The notes beneath the pieces are model-generated. The model did no database searches. It was not told the DNA's origin and saw only the letters and a list, made by a program, of their open reading frames with translations. The position numbers and the translations under genes were made by a program. A stretch of DNA of 64,000 nt from Verrucomicrobium spinosum DSM 4136 = JCM 18804 (GTDB taxonomy: Bacteria; Verrucomicrobiota; Verrucomicrobiia; Verrucomicrobiales; Verrucomicrobiaceae), in assembly GCF_000172155.1 (NCBI RefSeq), contig NZ_ABIZ01000001.1:3877105-3941104 (forward strand), given 5' to 3'. Of this stretch, positions 53,954-60,861 are shown in pieces; position 1 is the first letter of the stretch, and every line of letters starts with the position of its first letter.

Positions 53954-55078
53954 TACTTCTCTGCATGAAGATTTCGGATTCGGTTGTTATGTGGTTGCTA
54001 GTAGGTTCGATGGAAGTACTATAGACACATGATCAAGATTGATTTGTGCAGCGAAGACCTTGAAGCTATTGCCGAAGAACTCGACGATCCAGAGATTGAC
54101 CTGCGGACCCGCCACCGGTTGATGACGGTGCGGCTGCATCATCTCAAGGTCCCACATCAGGCCATTGCCCAGGCGCTCAGCCTCTGCGAGGACACCGTCA
54201 CCAACTATCTCAAGCTCTACCGTGATGGCGGGTTGGCCGGGCTCTTGGAGGACCGCTATTACAGGCCCACCAGCAGTGTTGCTCCATGGCTGGAGCACAT
54301 TGCCAAGTCTTTTGAGCAAGATCCGGTCGCCACCTCAGGTGAAGGTGCTGCCAGAATCGAGCAAATCAGCGGCATCCGGCTCTCCGACGCCCAGGCCAGG
54401 AGGATCATGATCGGCTTGGGCTTGAAGTTTCGCAAGACCGCCGCGGTGCCCGGGGGAGCAGATGTGCAACTGCAATTTGAGTTCCTTCATGAAGAGTTGC
54501 TGCCCCGCCTGGACGAGGCTCAGCAGGGGCGAAGGCGGGTTTTTTTCGTTGATGCCGCCCATTTTGTGCTGGGTTCGTTTTTGGGCATGATCTGGTCTTT
54601 CACCCGGATCTTCGTACCCAGCGCCAGTGGGCGGCAACGTTACAACGTGCTGGGAGCCGTGGAGACCCGCGATCATGATTTTGTCAGCATTCGCACCACG
54701 GACTCGATCAATGAGCAGGTGGTGTGTGACTTGATCACCAAGATATACGAAACCTATGGAAACGAGCCCATAACCCTGGTGATGGACAACGCTCGGTATC
54801 AAAGAAGCCGGCTGGTGGGGGAGGTGGCTGAAGGGCTTGGCATAGAGCTACTCTACCTGCCACCCTACTCACCGAATTTGAATCTTATCGAGCGGGTGTG
54901 GCGACTGGTGAAGACTCGATGCTTGAGAAACAAGTACTTTGAGAGCTTTGCGCTCTTCAGGGCGGCAATCGATGAGTATCTTGACTCACTGAGCGAAGCC
55001 AATCGCAGATATCTGCAATCCTTGGTAACTGAAAACTTCCAGCTCTTTGAAATCCCGAATTCTTAATGCAGAGAAGTA
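53954..55078 (+). mobile_element. IS630-type insertion sequence in orphan rhs
   Basis: The 1125-bp element begins TACTTCTCTGCATGAAGA and ends with the near reverse complement TCTTAATGCAGAGAAGTA; the inverted repeat extends about 20 bp with few mismatches. TA is duplicated at 53952-53953 and 55079-55080, as expected for the IS630-Tc1-mariner group. Removing the element and one TA gives the reading CGATACTATGACGCG, which restores the conserved Rhs peptide RYYDALRGRW. Confidence 0.93.
54029..55066 (+). CDS. IS630-family transposase
   Basis: 345 residues, complete. An N-terminal helix-turn-helix (VPHQAIAQALSLCEDTVTNYLKLYRDGGL) is followed by the winged part ISGIRLSDAQARRIMIGLGL. The DDE triad reads Asp175 (VFFVDAAHFVLG), Asp253 (LVMDNARYQRS) and Glu288 (SPNLNLIERVWRLVK). 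The spacing of 34 residues between the last two is typical of IS630. No frameshift, so the element is probably active. Confidence 0.95.
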   Translation: MIKIDLCSEDLEAIAEELDDPEIDLRTRHRLMTVRLHHLKVPHQAIAQALSLCEDTVTNYLKLYRDGGLAGLLEDRYYRPTSSVAPWLEHIAKSFEQDPVATSGEGAARIEQISGIRLSDAQARRIMIGLGLKFRKTAAVPGGADVQLQFEFLHEELLPRLDEAQQGRRRVFFVDAAHFVLGSFLGMIWSFTRIFVPSASGRQRYNVLGAVETRDHDFVSIRTTDSINEQVVCDLITKIYETYGNEPITLVMDNARYQRSRLVGEVAEGLGIELLYLPPYSPNLNLIERVWRLVKTRCLRNKYFESFALFRAAIDEYLDSLSEANRRYLQSLVTENFQLFEIPNS

Positions 55079-55080
55079 TA

Positions 55081-55795
55081 TGACGCGTTGCGTGGTCGGT
55101 GGATCAATCGGGATCCGATTGAAGAAGAGGGAGGAAGTAATCTCTATTGTATGGTGAATAATAGTGCGCTTACTGAGATTGATCCTCTCGGGTTGGTTTC
55201 GTTTGTGTATATCGGAAGTCTGGATTCCAGTGCATCTGCGCAAAACAAGATCTACTATGCTGGGCAAATTAAGAACGTTCCCGAGTTGGAGAGAGCTAGA
55301 AAGGCTGGTGGTAAAGGAATTTGTGATTTAAGACTTGGGTTTCACGGAAATTTGTCGGGCATTGCTTTAAATGGCTTTTATAAAACAGGCAAAGAGCCTT
55401 ATGATGCGAAAAATGACAAATCCTTTCCTTCGGGGATGAACAATATGAGTTACTGGAGGCGGAGTCCTCCCTCTTGGGTGAGTGGGGATGATGCAATAAC
55501 GTTTGTTGACAAGAACAACGCTGCTAACTTTGGTCAGTTGCTGGCGAAGGCTGTGCCCTTCGATAAATCTGGATGTGTTATTTGGTTGGCTGTGTGTGAA
55601 GCATCAAAGTCAGGTGTCACTTTTGCGATAGCAAAAGCGACGGGTTGTGATGTGAAAAGCACTGAGGTTGGCGTACGACCTGATCCCTTGAACATAGGCC
55701 ACAGTGAAGGTAGAGAAGGGGAGTATGCACCTTGGGATACTACCAAACCGGATGGCACGATGACTCCAGATCCTCGATTTAAAAATAAGAGGTAA
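55081..55795 (+). pseudogene. Orphan Rhs core end and unknown toxin tip (cassette 1)
   Basis: It continues the core in the restored frame (DALRGRWINRDPIEEEGGSNL, then YCMVNNSALTEIDPLGL), then switches to an AT-rich tip of about 200 residues. The tip has VSFVYIGSLDSSASAQ, a GFHGNLSGIALNGFY stretch and GCVIWLAVCEASKSGVTFAI followed by AKATGCDV. No family is certain. The His-Gly pair, and later a hydrophobic strand ending in Cys with Ser-Gly after it, recall caspase-fold cysteine peptidases, but this is weak. Without the upstream core and a start it is silent as it stands. The immunity candidate follows 9 bp downstream. Confidence 0.75.
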
Positions 55796-55804
55796 TAATT
55801 ATCT

Positions 55805-56353
55805 ATGTTTCCCTCGACGATATCAGTAAAAAAGCGGCTAAAGCAGTTCTTGGTGACCACAATTCTCGTGATGATCTCATCGGAAATATGTTTTGCCACG
55901 GAACGGAATGCGAGCACTGAAGTGCCTCAGTCTGCAATTGTTTTGTGGTCATTGAGAAACGGTCCGGATATTTATGTCGACTTGGCCAAAGACACTTCAG
56001 TTGAACTTGGACGTGCGGTCGAAGCTGCAAAATTGGATGCGTCAGGCTGGATTTATAACGAAGAATATACACGTTTTGTGGTCACTGGGGAAATTAGAGT
56101 CAAAACTAATTCTGAATGGCAACAGTTTGTCCTGTCGGATCGCAGCATTCTGGTGATCGAGCAAAATAGATGGAAGCGTTTGAGACTTCCGCTGGTGGAA
56201 AGCATCTATGATTGTTATGTGGAATCTTATAAACAGATGCTTGATTCTAAGGGTGACTTGTCCGCCTGCGCATTGTATTTGCAGAAGTTGTTAACTCAAA
56301 AAGGAATTCGATCAAAAATTCGCAGCCCGGAGAAGAAAAGTGACAACCCCTAG
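55805..56353 (+). CDS. Probable exported immunity protein of cassette 1
   Basis: 182 residues from the ATG at 55805. The N-terminus is basic then hydrophobic (KKRLKQFLVTTILVMISSEICFA), a likely Sec signal, so the product would be periplasmic or surface-located, unlike the SUKH protein. The mature part has AIVLWSLRNGPDIYVDLAKD and a Trp/Arg-rich region WQQFVLSDRSILVIEQNRWKRL; no family recognised. The last residues KKSDNP and the stop codon are encoded by repeat R2. Its position right after a toxin tip is the only evidence for immunity function. Confidence 0.6.
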   Translation: MFPSTISVKKRLKQFLVTTILVMISSEICFATERNASTEVPQSAIVLWSLRNGPDIYVDLAKDTSVELGRAVEAAKLDASGWIYNEEYTRFVVTGEIRVKTNSEWQQFVLSDRSILVIEQNRWKRLRLPLVESIYDCYVESYKQMLDSKGDLSACALYLQKLLTQKGIRSKIRSPEKKSDNP

Positions 56354-56366
56354 GCAGTGCCAACAG
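56336..56366 (+). repeat. Cassette repeat R2 (variant, short unit)
   Basis: AAAAGTGACAACCCCTAGGC then AGTGCCAACAG. Its TAG is the stop codon of the immunity candidate upstream. It is followed by only about 35 bp (with AAATAAGCACCAAAACAAGC) before R3, as if an internal deletion removed a cassette between R2 and R3. Confidence 0.85.
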
Positions 56367-56401
56367 CCGCCATTGCGCAAATAAGCACCAAAACAAGCGT
56401 C

Positions 56402-56435
56402 AAAAGTGACAACCCATAGCAGGCCGTGCCAACAG
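56402..56435 (+). repeat. Cassette repeat R3
   Basis: AAAAGTGACAACCCATAG followed by CAGGCCGTGCCAACAG, identical to R1 over the common part. It starts the second leader copy. Confidence 0.9.
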
Positions 56436-56703
56436 GCTGCATCCCGAAAAATAAGCACCAAGACAAGCTCCTCGTGAGCAGAGGCTTTGTGGGCATGCCC
56501 TCTTACCATCCGAACGCATCAACACACGGTCCCGCCACCATCCAGTGTTCGTCCCCGGCAACCGTTGGGGAGGGTCAAGCGGTGTTTTTCAACCTGCCTC
56601 TTGCACACGAACCGGGTTAGACACGCGACTTGTCTGGCTATGTCATGGGCAACATGTCGGCAGGCTGGGTGCTGTCAAGGATCGCACGGGGCAGTGAGCA
56701 CTC
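56436..56703 (+). repeat. Cassette leader, copy 2
   Basis: Matches 52581-52851 with scattered substitutions. It joins R3 to the second orphan Rhs core. With R2 and R3 it makes up the 350-bp stretch here that holds no gene. Confidence 0.8.
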
Positions 56704-56718
56704 ATTCGACCTCAGGGA

Positions 56719-56947
56719 TGGACAGCCGCGGGCAGGTGATGAGTGGGCAGAAGCGGGGTGGGCAGAAGCGGGTGGGCACCTCGGGCACGGGCACCATCTT
56801 CAAGGGGTGGGATGCTGCTTATGCCTATGATGACATCGGTAATCGCACGGAATCACGCTTTGGGGGCTTGGGTGGCAACAGTGATCCGGTCGGGTCAGAG
56901 ACCATCACCTACACGGCCAATGCACTCAACCAGTACGAGGAGATTGC
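56719..56947 (+). pseudogene. Truncated orphan Rhs core (cassette 2)
   Basis: Copy of the start of the Rhs core (compare 49985-50198): VGTSGTGTIFKGWDAAYAYD, ESRFGGLGGNSDPVGSETIT and NALNQYEEIA. It contains an in-frame 15-bp tandem duplication near 56750 (GQKR repeated) not seen in the other copies. It ends abruptly at 56947, where a 50-bp palindrome with IS66-like ends begins. The remaining about 850 bp of core are missing. Confidence 0.85.
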
Positions 56948-56997
56948 GTAAGCGAGTAACCAAGCCCTGCACCCACGGGGCTTGGTTACTCGCTTAC
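56948..56997. repeat. 50-bp perfect palindrome with IS66-like ends
   Basis: GTAAGCGAGTAACCAAGCCC (56948-56967) and its exact reverse complement (56978-56997) enclose a 10-base loop. GTAAGCG is the usual start of IS66 inverted repeats, so this may be a minimal non-autonomous or collapsed element. It interrupts the Rhs core directly. Confidence 0.75.
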
Positions 56998-57076
56998 CTA
57001 TGAAGCGTTGTCACCACCGGTCGTAAGCGTCACGCCCAGCGCCCTATGATGTCTCTGGCATCATAGACGTCGAGGT

Positions 57077-57460
57077 TTGAAAAGGTATGACGTCTATGAG
57101 TACGACGTCATTGGTATTGAAGCAGGACGGGCTGGGCGGGTGCACACCCCGGCGGCACGCCGGGAGGAGCTCCTCGCCGAGTTCGCGCGCAGCGGTCTGA
57201 GCGGGGCCCGTTTCGCCGCGCTGGCTGGCGTGCACTATCAAACCTTCATGGGCTGGGTGCACAAGCAAAACCGCCGACCGGGCACAACTGTGTCAGCCCG
57301 GCGACCGCCGCGCTTTGTGGAGGTGATGGCACCTCCTGCTCCGGAGCCGCCCCAGCCTCTGACCATCGAGCTGGCCACGGGCATCACCCTGCAACTGCAC
57401 CATGCCAGCCAGGTGCCCCTGGCCGGTGAACTCCTGCGCAACCTCGCCCGGCCATGTTGA
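57077..57460 (+). CDS. IS66-family accessory protein TnpA-like
   Basis: 127 residues, start uncertain (TTG 57077 is the first in frame). RREELLAEFARSGLSGARFAALAGVHYQTFMGWVHKQNRR is a helix-turn-helix of the IS66 TnpA/InsA type, which binds element ends. A Pro-rich linker and LTIELATGITLQLHHASQVPLAGELLRNL follow, the usual C-terminal signature. Its stop overlaps the start of the tnpB-like gene (ATGTTGA). Probably intact but orphaned. Confidence 0.75.
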   Translation: MKRYDVYEYDVIGIEAGRAGRVHTPAARREELLAEFARSGLSGARFAALAGVHYQTFMGWVHKQNRRPGTTVSARRPPRFVEVMAPPAPEPPQPLTIELATGITLQLHHASQVPLAGELLRNLARPC

Positions 57461-57612
57461 GCTTCACCGGCAGTCTCAAAATCTTTGTGGCCCTCGAACC
57501 CTGCGATCCCGCAGGGCGGGACAAGGGCTTTGGCAGCCTCTGCGGGGCGGTGTGCGACCAGCTCAAAGAAGACGCTCGCAACGGGGCGCTCTATGTCTTT
57601 GCTGGCTTTTGT
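57454..57612 (+). pseudogene. Truncated IS66 Orf2 (TnpB-like)
   Basis: MLSFTGSLKIFVALEPCDPAGRDKGF and LKEDARNGALYVFA match the N-terminal half of IS66 TnpB. After YVF the expected NRRRT-type continuation is replaced by unrelated sequence, so the gene is cut at about residue 50 of some 115. The frame runs on to 57660 by chance. Confidence 0.8.
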
Positions 57613-57616
57613 ATAG

Positions 57617-58264
57617 CCTGTCTCTTCGCACTGCCACAAGATAGGGCAAGAGGTTTTTGACAACCCTAAGTATGGGCCATGGTTAATGGAACTAGGCTTC
57701 GAAAAAGATGCGGCAGCCAACTTGATAACGCTTCCCAACAAACTCGGAAAATGTTTGCTCGGCGCTGGGGGCGGAAGTTCCGCCAGAAGGACGCTTCACG
57801 AAGGGCGCCACTCACTGAAAGACTATGTGGAACCGGTGACTAAGAAGCTGGACGAGATATTAGATCTCCACAAGAAGGGAAGTATATCTGATTGTGATGC
57901 TCGTGCTGCTGTGGCTGAACTACAACGTGAGCTCACGGAAGGATTAAGGAAAGGCAAACTGAAGCTAAATGAGGCAGAGGCTCTTGATCTCGGCGAGGGA
58001 GCGGTAAATTTTATGGGTTTGGCAGTGATCAATTTGGATTCTGTTGACAATTTCATCGCAGACGTTCGAGTGAAAGTGAGCGCTTCAAATTACGTAGGGG
58101 ATAGTCCTACAGGATGCATGATCGGAACCGTGGTGGACTTTTTCAATCCGTTCACTGATTACGTTGATGTGGCGGGTGATTTTTGGGATATGTTGGACAA
58201 TCTTTGGGATCAGATGCCGTTTTCTGATATTCCTTCGGACGCTCCATGGTATCCTGCCTTATGA
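57617..58264 (+). pseudogene. Orphan HNH/EndoVII-type Rhs toxin tip (cassette 2)
   Basis: The frame opens after a TAG at 57614-57616 and reads SSHCHKIGQEVFDNPKYGPW, then LGFEKDAAANLITLPNKLGK and TLHEGRHSLKDYVEPVTKKLDEI. This order (His pair near the start, NLITLP, then H-x-G-R-H) matches the AHH/SHH branch of HNH/EndoVII-fold nuclease toxins, followed here by about 130 residues of helical sequence. An ATG at 57686 is the first Met, but it would drop the His motif. The Rhs core upstream has been lost to the IS66 remnant. It overlaps the immunity gene by 4 bp. Confidence 0.75.
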
Positions 58265-58836
58265 ATAATATGATCAATAATAATATTCTGTACATGCTTT
58301 CTCATCAGCCTGGTTCTCGTTTGCCGAAGTACGTTACCGCAATCGATGAGCGAGGTGTGTCGATATTTGCAGAGGGAATCCCGAAAATCCGGCCTCATCG
58401 AGTTTTCGTGAACTTTGAAGGAGTTGAGGTTATGGACCGAATGCTCACGTCGGGTGTTGAGTTGATTCTCAGCGAAAAGACCGCCAGCATTTTGAGGGCA
58501 TTCAAGAGACCTGAAGATATTGTGGAGATTCCTTGTGAAATTATTGGGGCGCGAAATGTGGGTGTTCAGTATTTTCTTTGGTATGTGCATAGGGAGATTG
58601 ATATCCTCAATTATAGATGCAGCAGTTTGAAGCTGATTCGGAATCATGTCCTCAGTGTCCTTGCATGGGCTGTAGATGTAGGGAAAGTGCCAAATCTTGA
58701 TCTGTTTCTAGGCAATAAGAACGAGTGGTTCGTTTCAAATGACATTGTGGAGTGTGTTTTTAGGGAAAAGTTGACGGGATTTGGGTTTATTCGTGTGCCG
58801 TGTTATGACGAAAGTGAAAAAAGTGACAACCCATAG
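58261..58836 (+). CDS. Probable immunity protein of cassette 2
   Basis: 191 residues from ATG 58261, which overlaps the toxin stop codon as ATGA, the pattern of translational coupling. It includes DERGVSIFAEGIPKIRPHRVF, IPCEIIGARNVGVQYFLWYVHREIDILNY and LTGFGFIRVPCYDE. The organisation (YFLW...IDILN...CS, then a C-terminal LTG-F motif) recalls the Imm11/Imm43-type immunity proteins that accompany AHH nucleases, but I cannot assign the family. No signal peptide, as expected for protection against a nuclease. The last residues KSDNP and the stop are encoded by repeat R4. Confidence 0.7.
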   Translation: MNNMINNNILYMLSHQPGSRLPKYVTAIDERGVSIFAEGIPKIRPHRVFVNFEGVEVMDRMLTSGVELILSEKTASILRAFKRPEDIVEIPCEIIGARNVGVQYFLWYVHREIDILNYRCSSLKLIRNHVLSVLAWAVDVGKVPNLDLFLGNKNEWFVSNDIVECVFREKLTGFGFIRVPCYDESEKSDNP

Positions 58837-58852
58837 CAGGCCGTGCCAACAG
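58817..58852 (+). repeat. Cassette repeat R4
   Basis: AAAAAAGTGACAACCCATAG followed by CAGGCCGTGCCAACAG. Its TAG ends the upstream immunity gene. It continues with CCGCCATTG as R2 does. Confidence 0.9.
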
Positions 58853-58877
58853 CCGCCATTGAGTAAACCCCAATGTT

Positions 58878-58998
58878 TCATAACACCGCGAACCCGAACC
58901 CCTCAAGGGCGGCCCTGAGGGCGGGAATGTCGGGCAGCGTTAGCGTCCATCTGCCCTGCGGGTGCGTTAGCCGACCGACTTGATACAACACCGTGCGG
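58878..58998 (-). pseudogene. C-terminal gene fragment, possibly of a transposase
   Basis: On the minus strand this reads RRTVLYQVGRLTHPQGRWTL and then LPDIPALRAALEGFGFAVL to a stop at 58878. It resembles the last residues of a DDE transposase (perhaps IS1380-like), but too little remains to be sure. It lies between R4 and R5, where a cassette would be expected. Confidence 0.35.
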
Positions 58999-59001
58999 CG
59001 C

Positions 59002-59027
59002 AAAAAGTGACAACCCATAGCAGGCAG
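59002..59027 (+). repeat. Cassette repeat R5 (truncated)
   Basis: AAAAAGTGACAACCCATAG and CAGGC, then the match ends. Last copy of the series, directly next to the RAYT duplication. Confidence 0.85.
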
Positions 59028-59030
59028 GCA

Positions 59031-59747
59031 AATGCAAAAAGACAGGCTATTACAAAAGAAGAATGGTTGACGTATCAAGTATCGCCCGCGATAGGGGGCA
59101 TGGCCTCGCCTCGATACTTTGCGGATCCTTCGGTCCCCGTTGCCTATTACCATTGCATCTCCAGGGTGGTGGAGCGGCGGTTGGCGTTTGGGCCGGAGGA
59201 GAAGGAGCAGTTTGTCCGGCTCATGCGGGCCTATGAGGGGTTCTGTCAGGTGCGGGTGCTGTCTTACTGTGTGATGTCCAACCACTTCCATATCATGGTG
59301 GAGGTGAGGAATCGTCCAGAGGGAGAGGTGTTCTCTGACGAATGGCTGCTCAAGCAGGCAGCATTGATCTATTCAAAACCGGTGATGCAGTGCAAATAGA
59401 CAGGCTATTACAGAGAAGGAATCCGCAGACGATTCAGGAATCGTTCGCGATAGGGTGGAGTATGGCCTCGCCTCGATACTTTGCGGAACCTTCGGTTCCG
59501 GTCGCGTACTACCATTGCATCTCCAGGGTGGTGGAGCGGCGGTTGGCGTTTGGGCCGGAGGAGAAGGAGCAGTTTGTGCGGCTCATGCGGGCCTATGAGG
59601 TGTTCTGCCAGGTGCGGGTGTTGTCCTATTGCGTGATGTCCAATCACTTCCACATCATGGTGGAGGTCAGGAAGCGGCCTGAAGGGGAGGTGTATTCGGA
59701 TGAATGGCTGCTGAAGCAGGTGGCGCTGATCTATTCCAAACCGGCGG
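59031..59747 (+). repeat. Tandem duplication of about 358 bp containing the RAYT 5' end
   Basis: Unit 1 begins TGCAAAAAGACAGGCTATTA at 59033 and unit 2 begins TGCAAATAGACAGGCTATTA at 59391. Each holds upstream DNA plus about 95 codons of the transposase gene. The copies differ by scattered substitutions, so the event is not very recent. Confidence 0.85.
59100..59399 (+). pseudogene. Truncated copy of the REP-associated transposase
   Basis: 99 residues matching the start of the full gene at 59462 (MASPRYFADPSVPVAYYHCI, SYCVMSNHFHIMVEVRNRPEG). It is cut after LLKQAALIYSKP by the duplication junction. It keeps the HUH motif HFH but lacks everything after it. Confidence 0.88.
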
Positions 59748-60517
59748 TGCGGATGCTCAAGGAGACGCTGGAAACCTTTCGCAGCCAGGGGCATGACGCG
59801 GCGGCAGAGGAGCTCAAGGAAAGATACCTGGGCCGGATGTGGGATGTGAGCCAGTTCATGAAGGAGCTCAAACAGCGCTTCAGCTTGTGGTTCAACAAGA
59901 GGGAGAATCGCAAGGGAACCCTGTGGGAAGAGCGTTTTACCAGCGTTTTGTTGGAAGGCGAGTTGGCGACGCTCTCGGTGATGAGTGCCTACATCGATCT
60001 CAACCCGGTGCGGGCGGGATTGGTTCAGGACCCCAAGGACTATCGTTGGTGCAGCTATGCGGAGGCCGTGGCAGGTGGTCGCAAGGCATTGTTTGCCCTG
60101 TACGCGATCACCAACGAACACCGGGCTCATGTGCCAAATCAGCCAGCCCCGGTGAAGAGGATGCCTAGCGCGGCCAGAGTGCTGGCTGGCTACCGGGTGT
60201 GGCTCTTTGGTCAGGGGGAAGAGGTTCGAGAGGGTCACTCTACCGACAGTCAGGTGCTGCGCAGAGGGATCAAGCGTGAGGTCGTGGAGCAGGTGCGTGC
60301 AGAAGATGGAAGGCTCACGTTGGTGGAGACACTGCGGCACCGGGTGACGTATTTCACCGCTGGGGTGGCCCTGGGGCGAAGAGAGTTTGTGAATGGATTC
60401 TTTGAAGCCCGGCGGAATCAGTTTGATGCCCGACGGAGCCAGGGGGCGAGGACGATGAAGGGAGGAAGCTTTGCCGGGATGTTTGCTTTCCGGACACCGA
60501 GGATTGGTGTGGTGTAG
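59462..60517 (+). CDS. REP-associated tyrosine transposase (RAYT, IS200-like HUH)
   Basis: 351 residues from the ATG at 59462. HUH motif His62-Phe-His64 in SYCVMSNHFHIMVEV, then FMKELKQRFSLWFNKRENRKGTLWEERFTSVLL and SAYIDLNPVRAGLVQDPKDYRWCSY, which are standard for the Y1_Tnp REP-associated family. The C-terminal about 100 residues form an extra domain with RGIKREVVEQVRAEDGRLTL. RAYTs process REP palindromes as single strands; REP-like palindromes lie just downstream at 60544 and 61098. Full length and probably functional. Confidence 0.92.
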   Translation: MASPRYFAEPSVPVAYYHCISRVVERRLAFGPEEKEQFVRLMRAYEVFCQVRVLSYCVMSNHFHIMVEVRKRPEGEVYSDEWLLKQVALIYSKPAVRMLKETLETFRSQGHDAAAEELKERYLGRMWDVSQFMKELKQRFSLWFNKRENRKGTLWEERFTSVLLEGELATLSVMSAYIDLNPVRAGLVQDPKDYRWCSYAEAVAGGRKALFALYAITNEHRAHVPNQPAPVKRMPSAARVLAGYRVWLFGQGEEVREGHSTDSQVLRRGIKREVVEQVRAEDGRLTLVETLRHRVTYFTAGVALGRREFVNGFFEARRNQFDARRSQGARTMKGGSFAGMFAFRTPRIGVV

Positions 60518-60543
60518 GGGCTCATCGGGGGGATGGTGTGAGT

Positions 60544-60589
60544 AGTCCCGCATGCGGGACTGGACTCCGTACAGAGTATTGTGGAGTCC
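60544..60589. repeat. REP-like palindrome pair, copy 1
   Basis: AGTCCCGCATGCGGGACT (60544-60561) is a perfect 18-bp palindrome. It is followed by GGACTCC (60562-60568) and its complement GGAGTCC (60583-60589) around GTACAGAGT. It lies 27 bp after the RAYT gene. Confidence 0.85.
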
Positions 60590-60713
60590 TTATTGTGCGG
60601 GCAGACTCTGGAGCCGGGGGCGAAGGATGCGAAGTTGCGGGAATTGCCGCGGTAGGGGGAGTTGGGCGTTGGACCTTGCTGGACAGCGAAAGGTATGAGG
60701 AGATCACAAGGGG

Positions 60714-60744
60714 CGCGAAAGCGGTGATGCTCACCGCAGTCCCA
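60714..60744 (-). repeat. Stem-loop repeat, copy 3 (inverted)
   Basis: On the minus strand: TTTTGGGACT, stem GCGGTGA/TCACCGC (GCGGTGATGCTCACCGC on plus, 60721-60737), then TTTCGCG. Related to 60862-60900 and 36378-36413. Confidence 0.65.
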
Positions 60745-60861
60745 AAAGCGCTGCGCGCTCAGGTGTTGGGAGCGTGAGATAGCGGGGTGGTTTGGAGAGA
60801 CTTCGATATCGGAGGCTCTTTTGCGTTGGAGTCACAGAATCGGGTGCAGCATCTGGCGACG

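Larger units (their letters stand above)
57023..57615 (+). mobile_element. IS66-family remnant
   Basis: It begins with GTAAGCGTCACGCCCAGCGC, typical of an IS66 left end, and carries a tnpA-like gene and the first half of a tnpB-like gene. The large tnpC transposase and the right end are absent. The junction with toxin-tip DNA lies near 57605-57616. Not mobile by itself. Confidence 0.75.

Noticed and set aside
52546-59027. CRISPR array, because of five similar short repeats
   Set aside because: Spacing ranges from 66 bp to 3.8 kb, the repeats are tied to gene ends, and there are no cas genes.
59408-60553. A 381-codon minus-strand frame opposite the RAYT
   Set aside because: The plus strand encodes HUH and Y1 transposase motifs; the minus frame is Pro/His-rich shadow.
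60538-60777. A 79-codon plus-strand frame after the RAYT
   Set aside because: It is built from the REP palindrome and the stem-loop repeat and has no ribosome-binding site.
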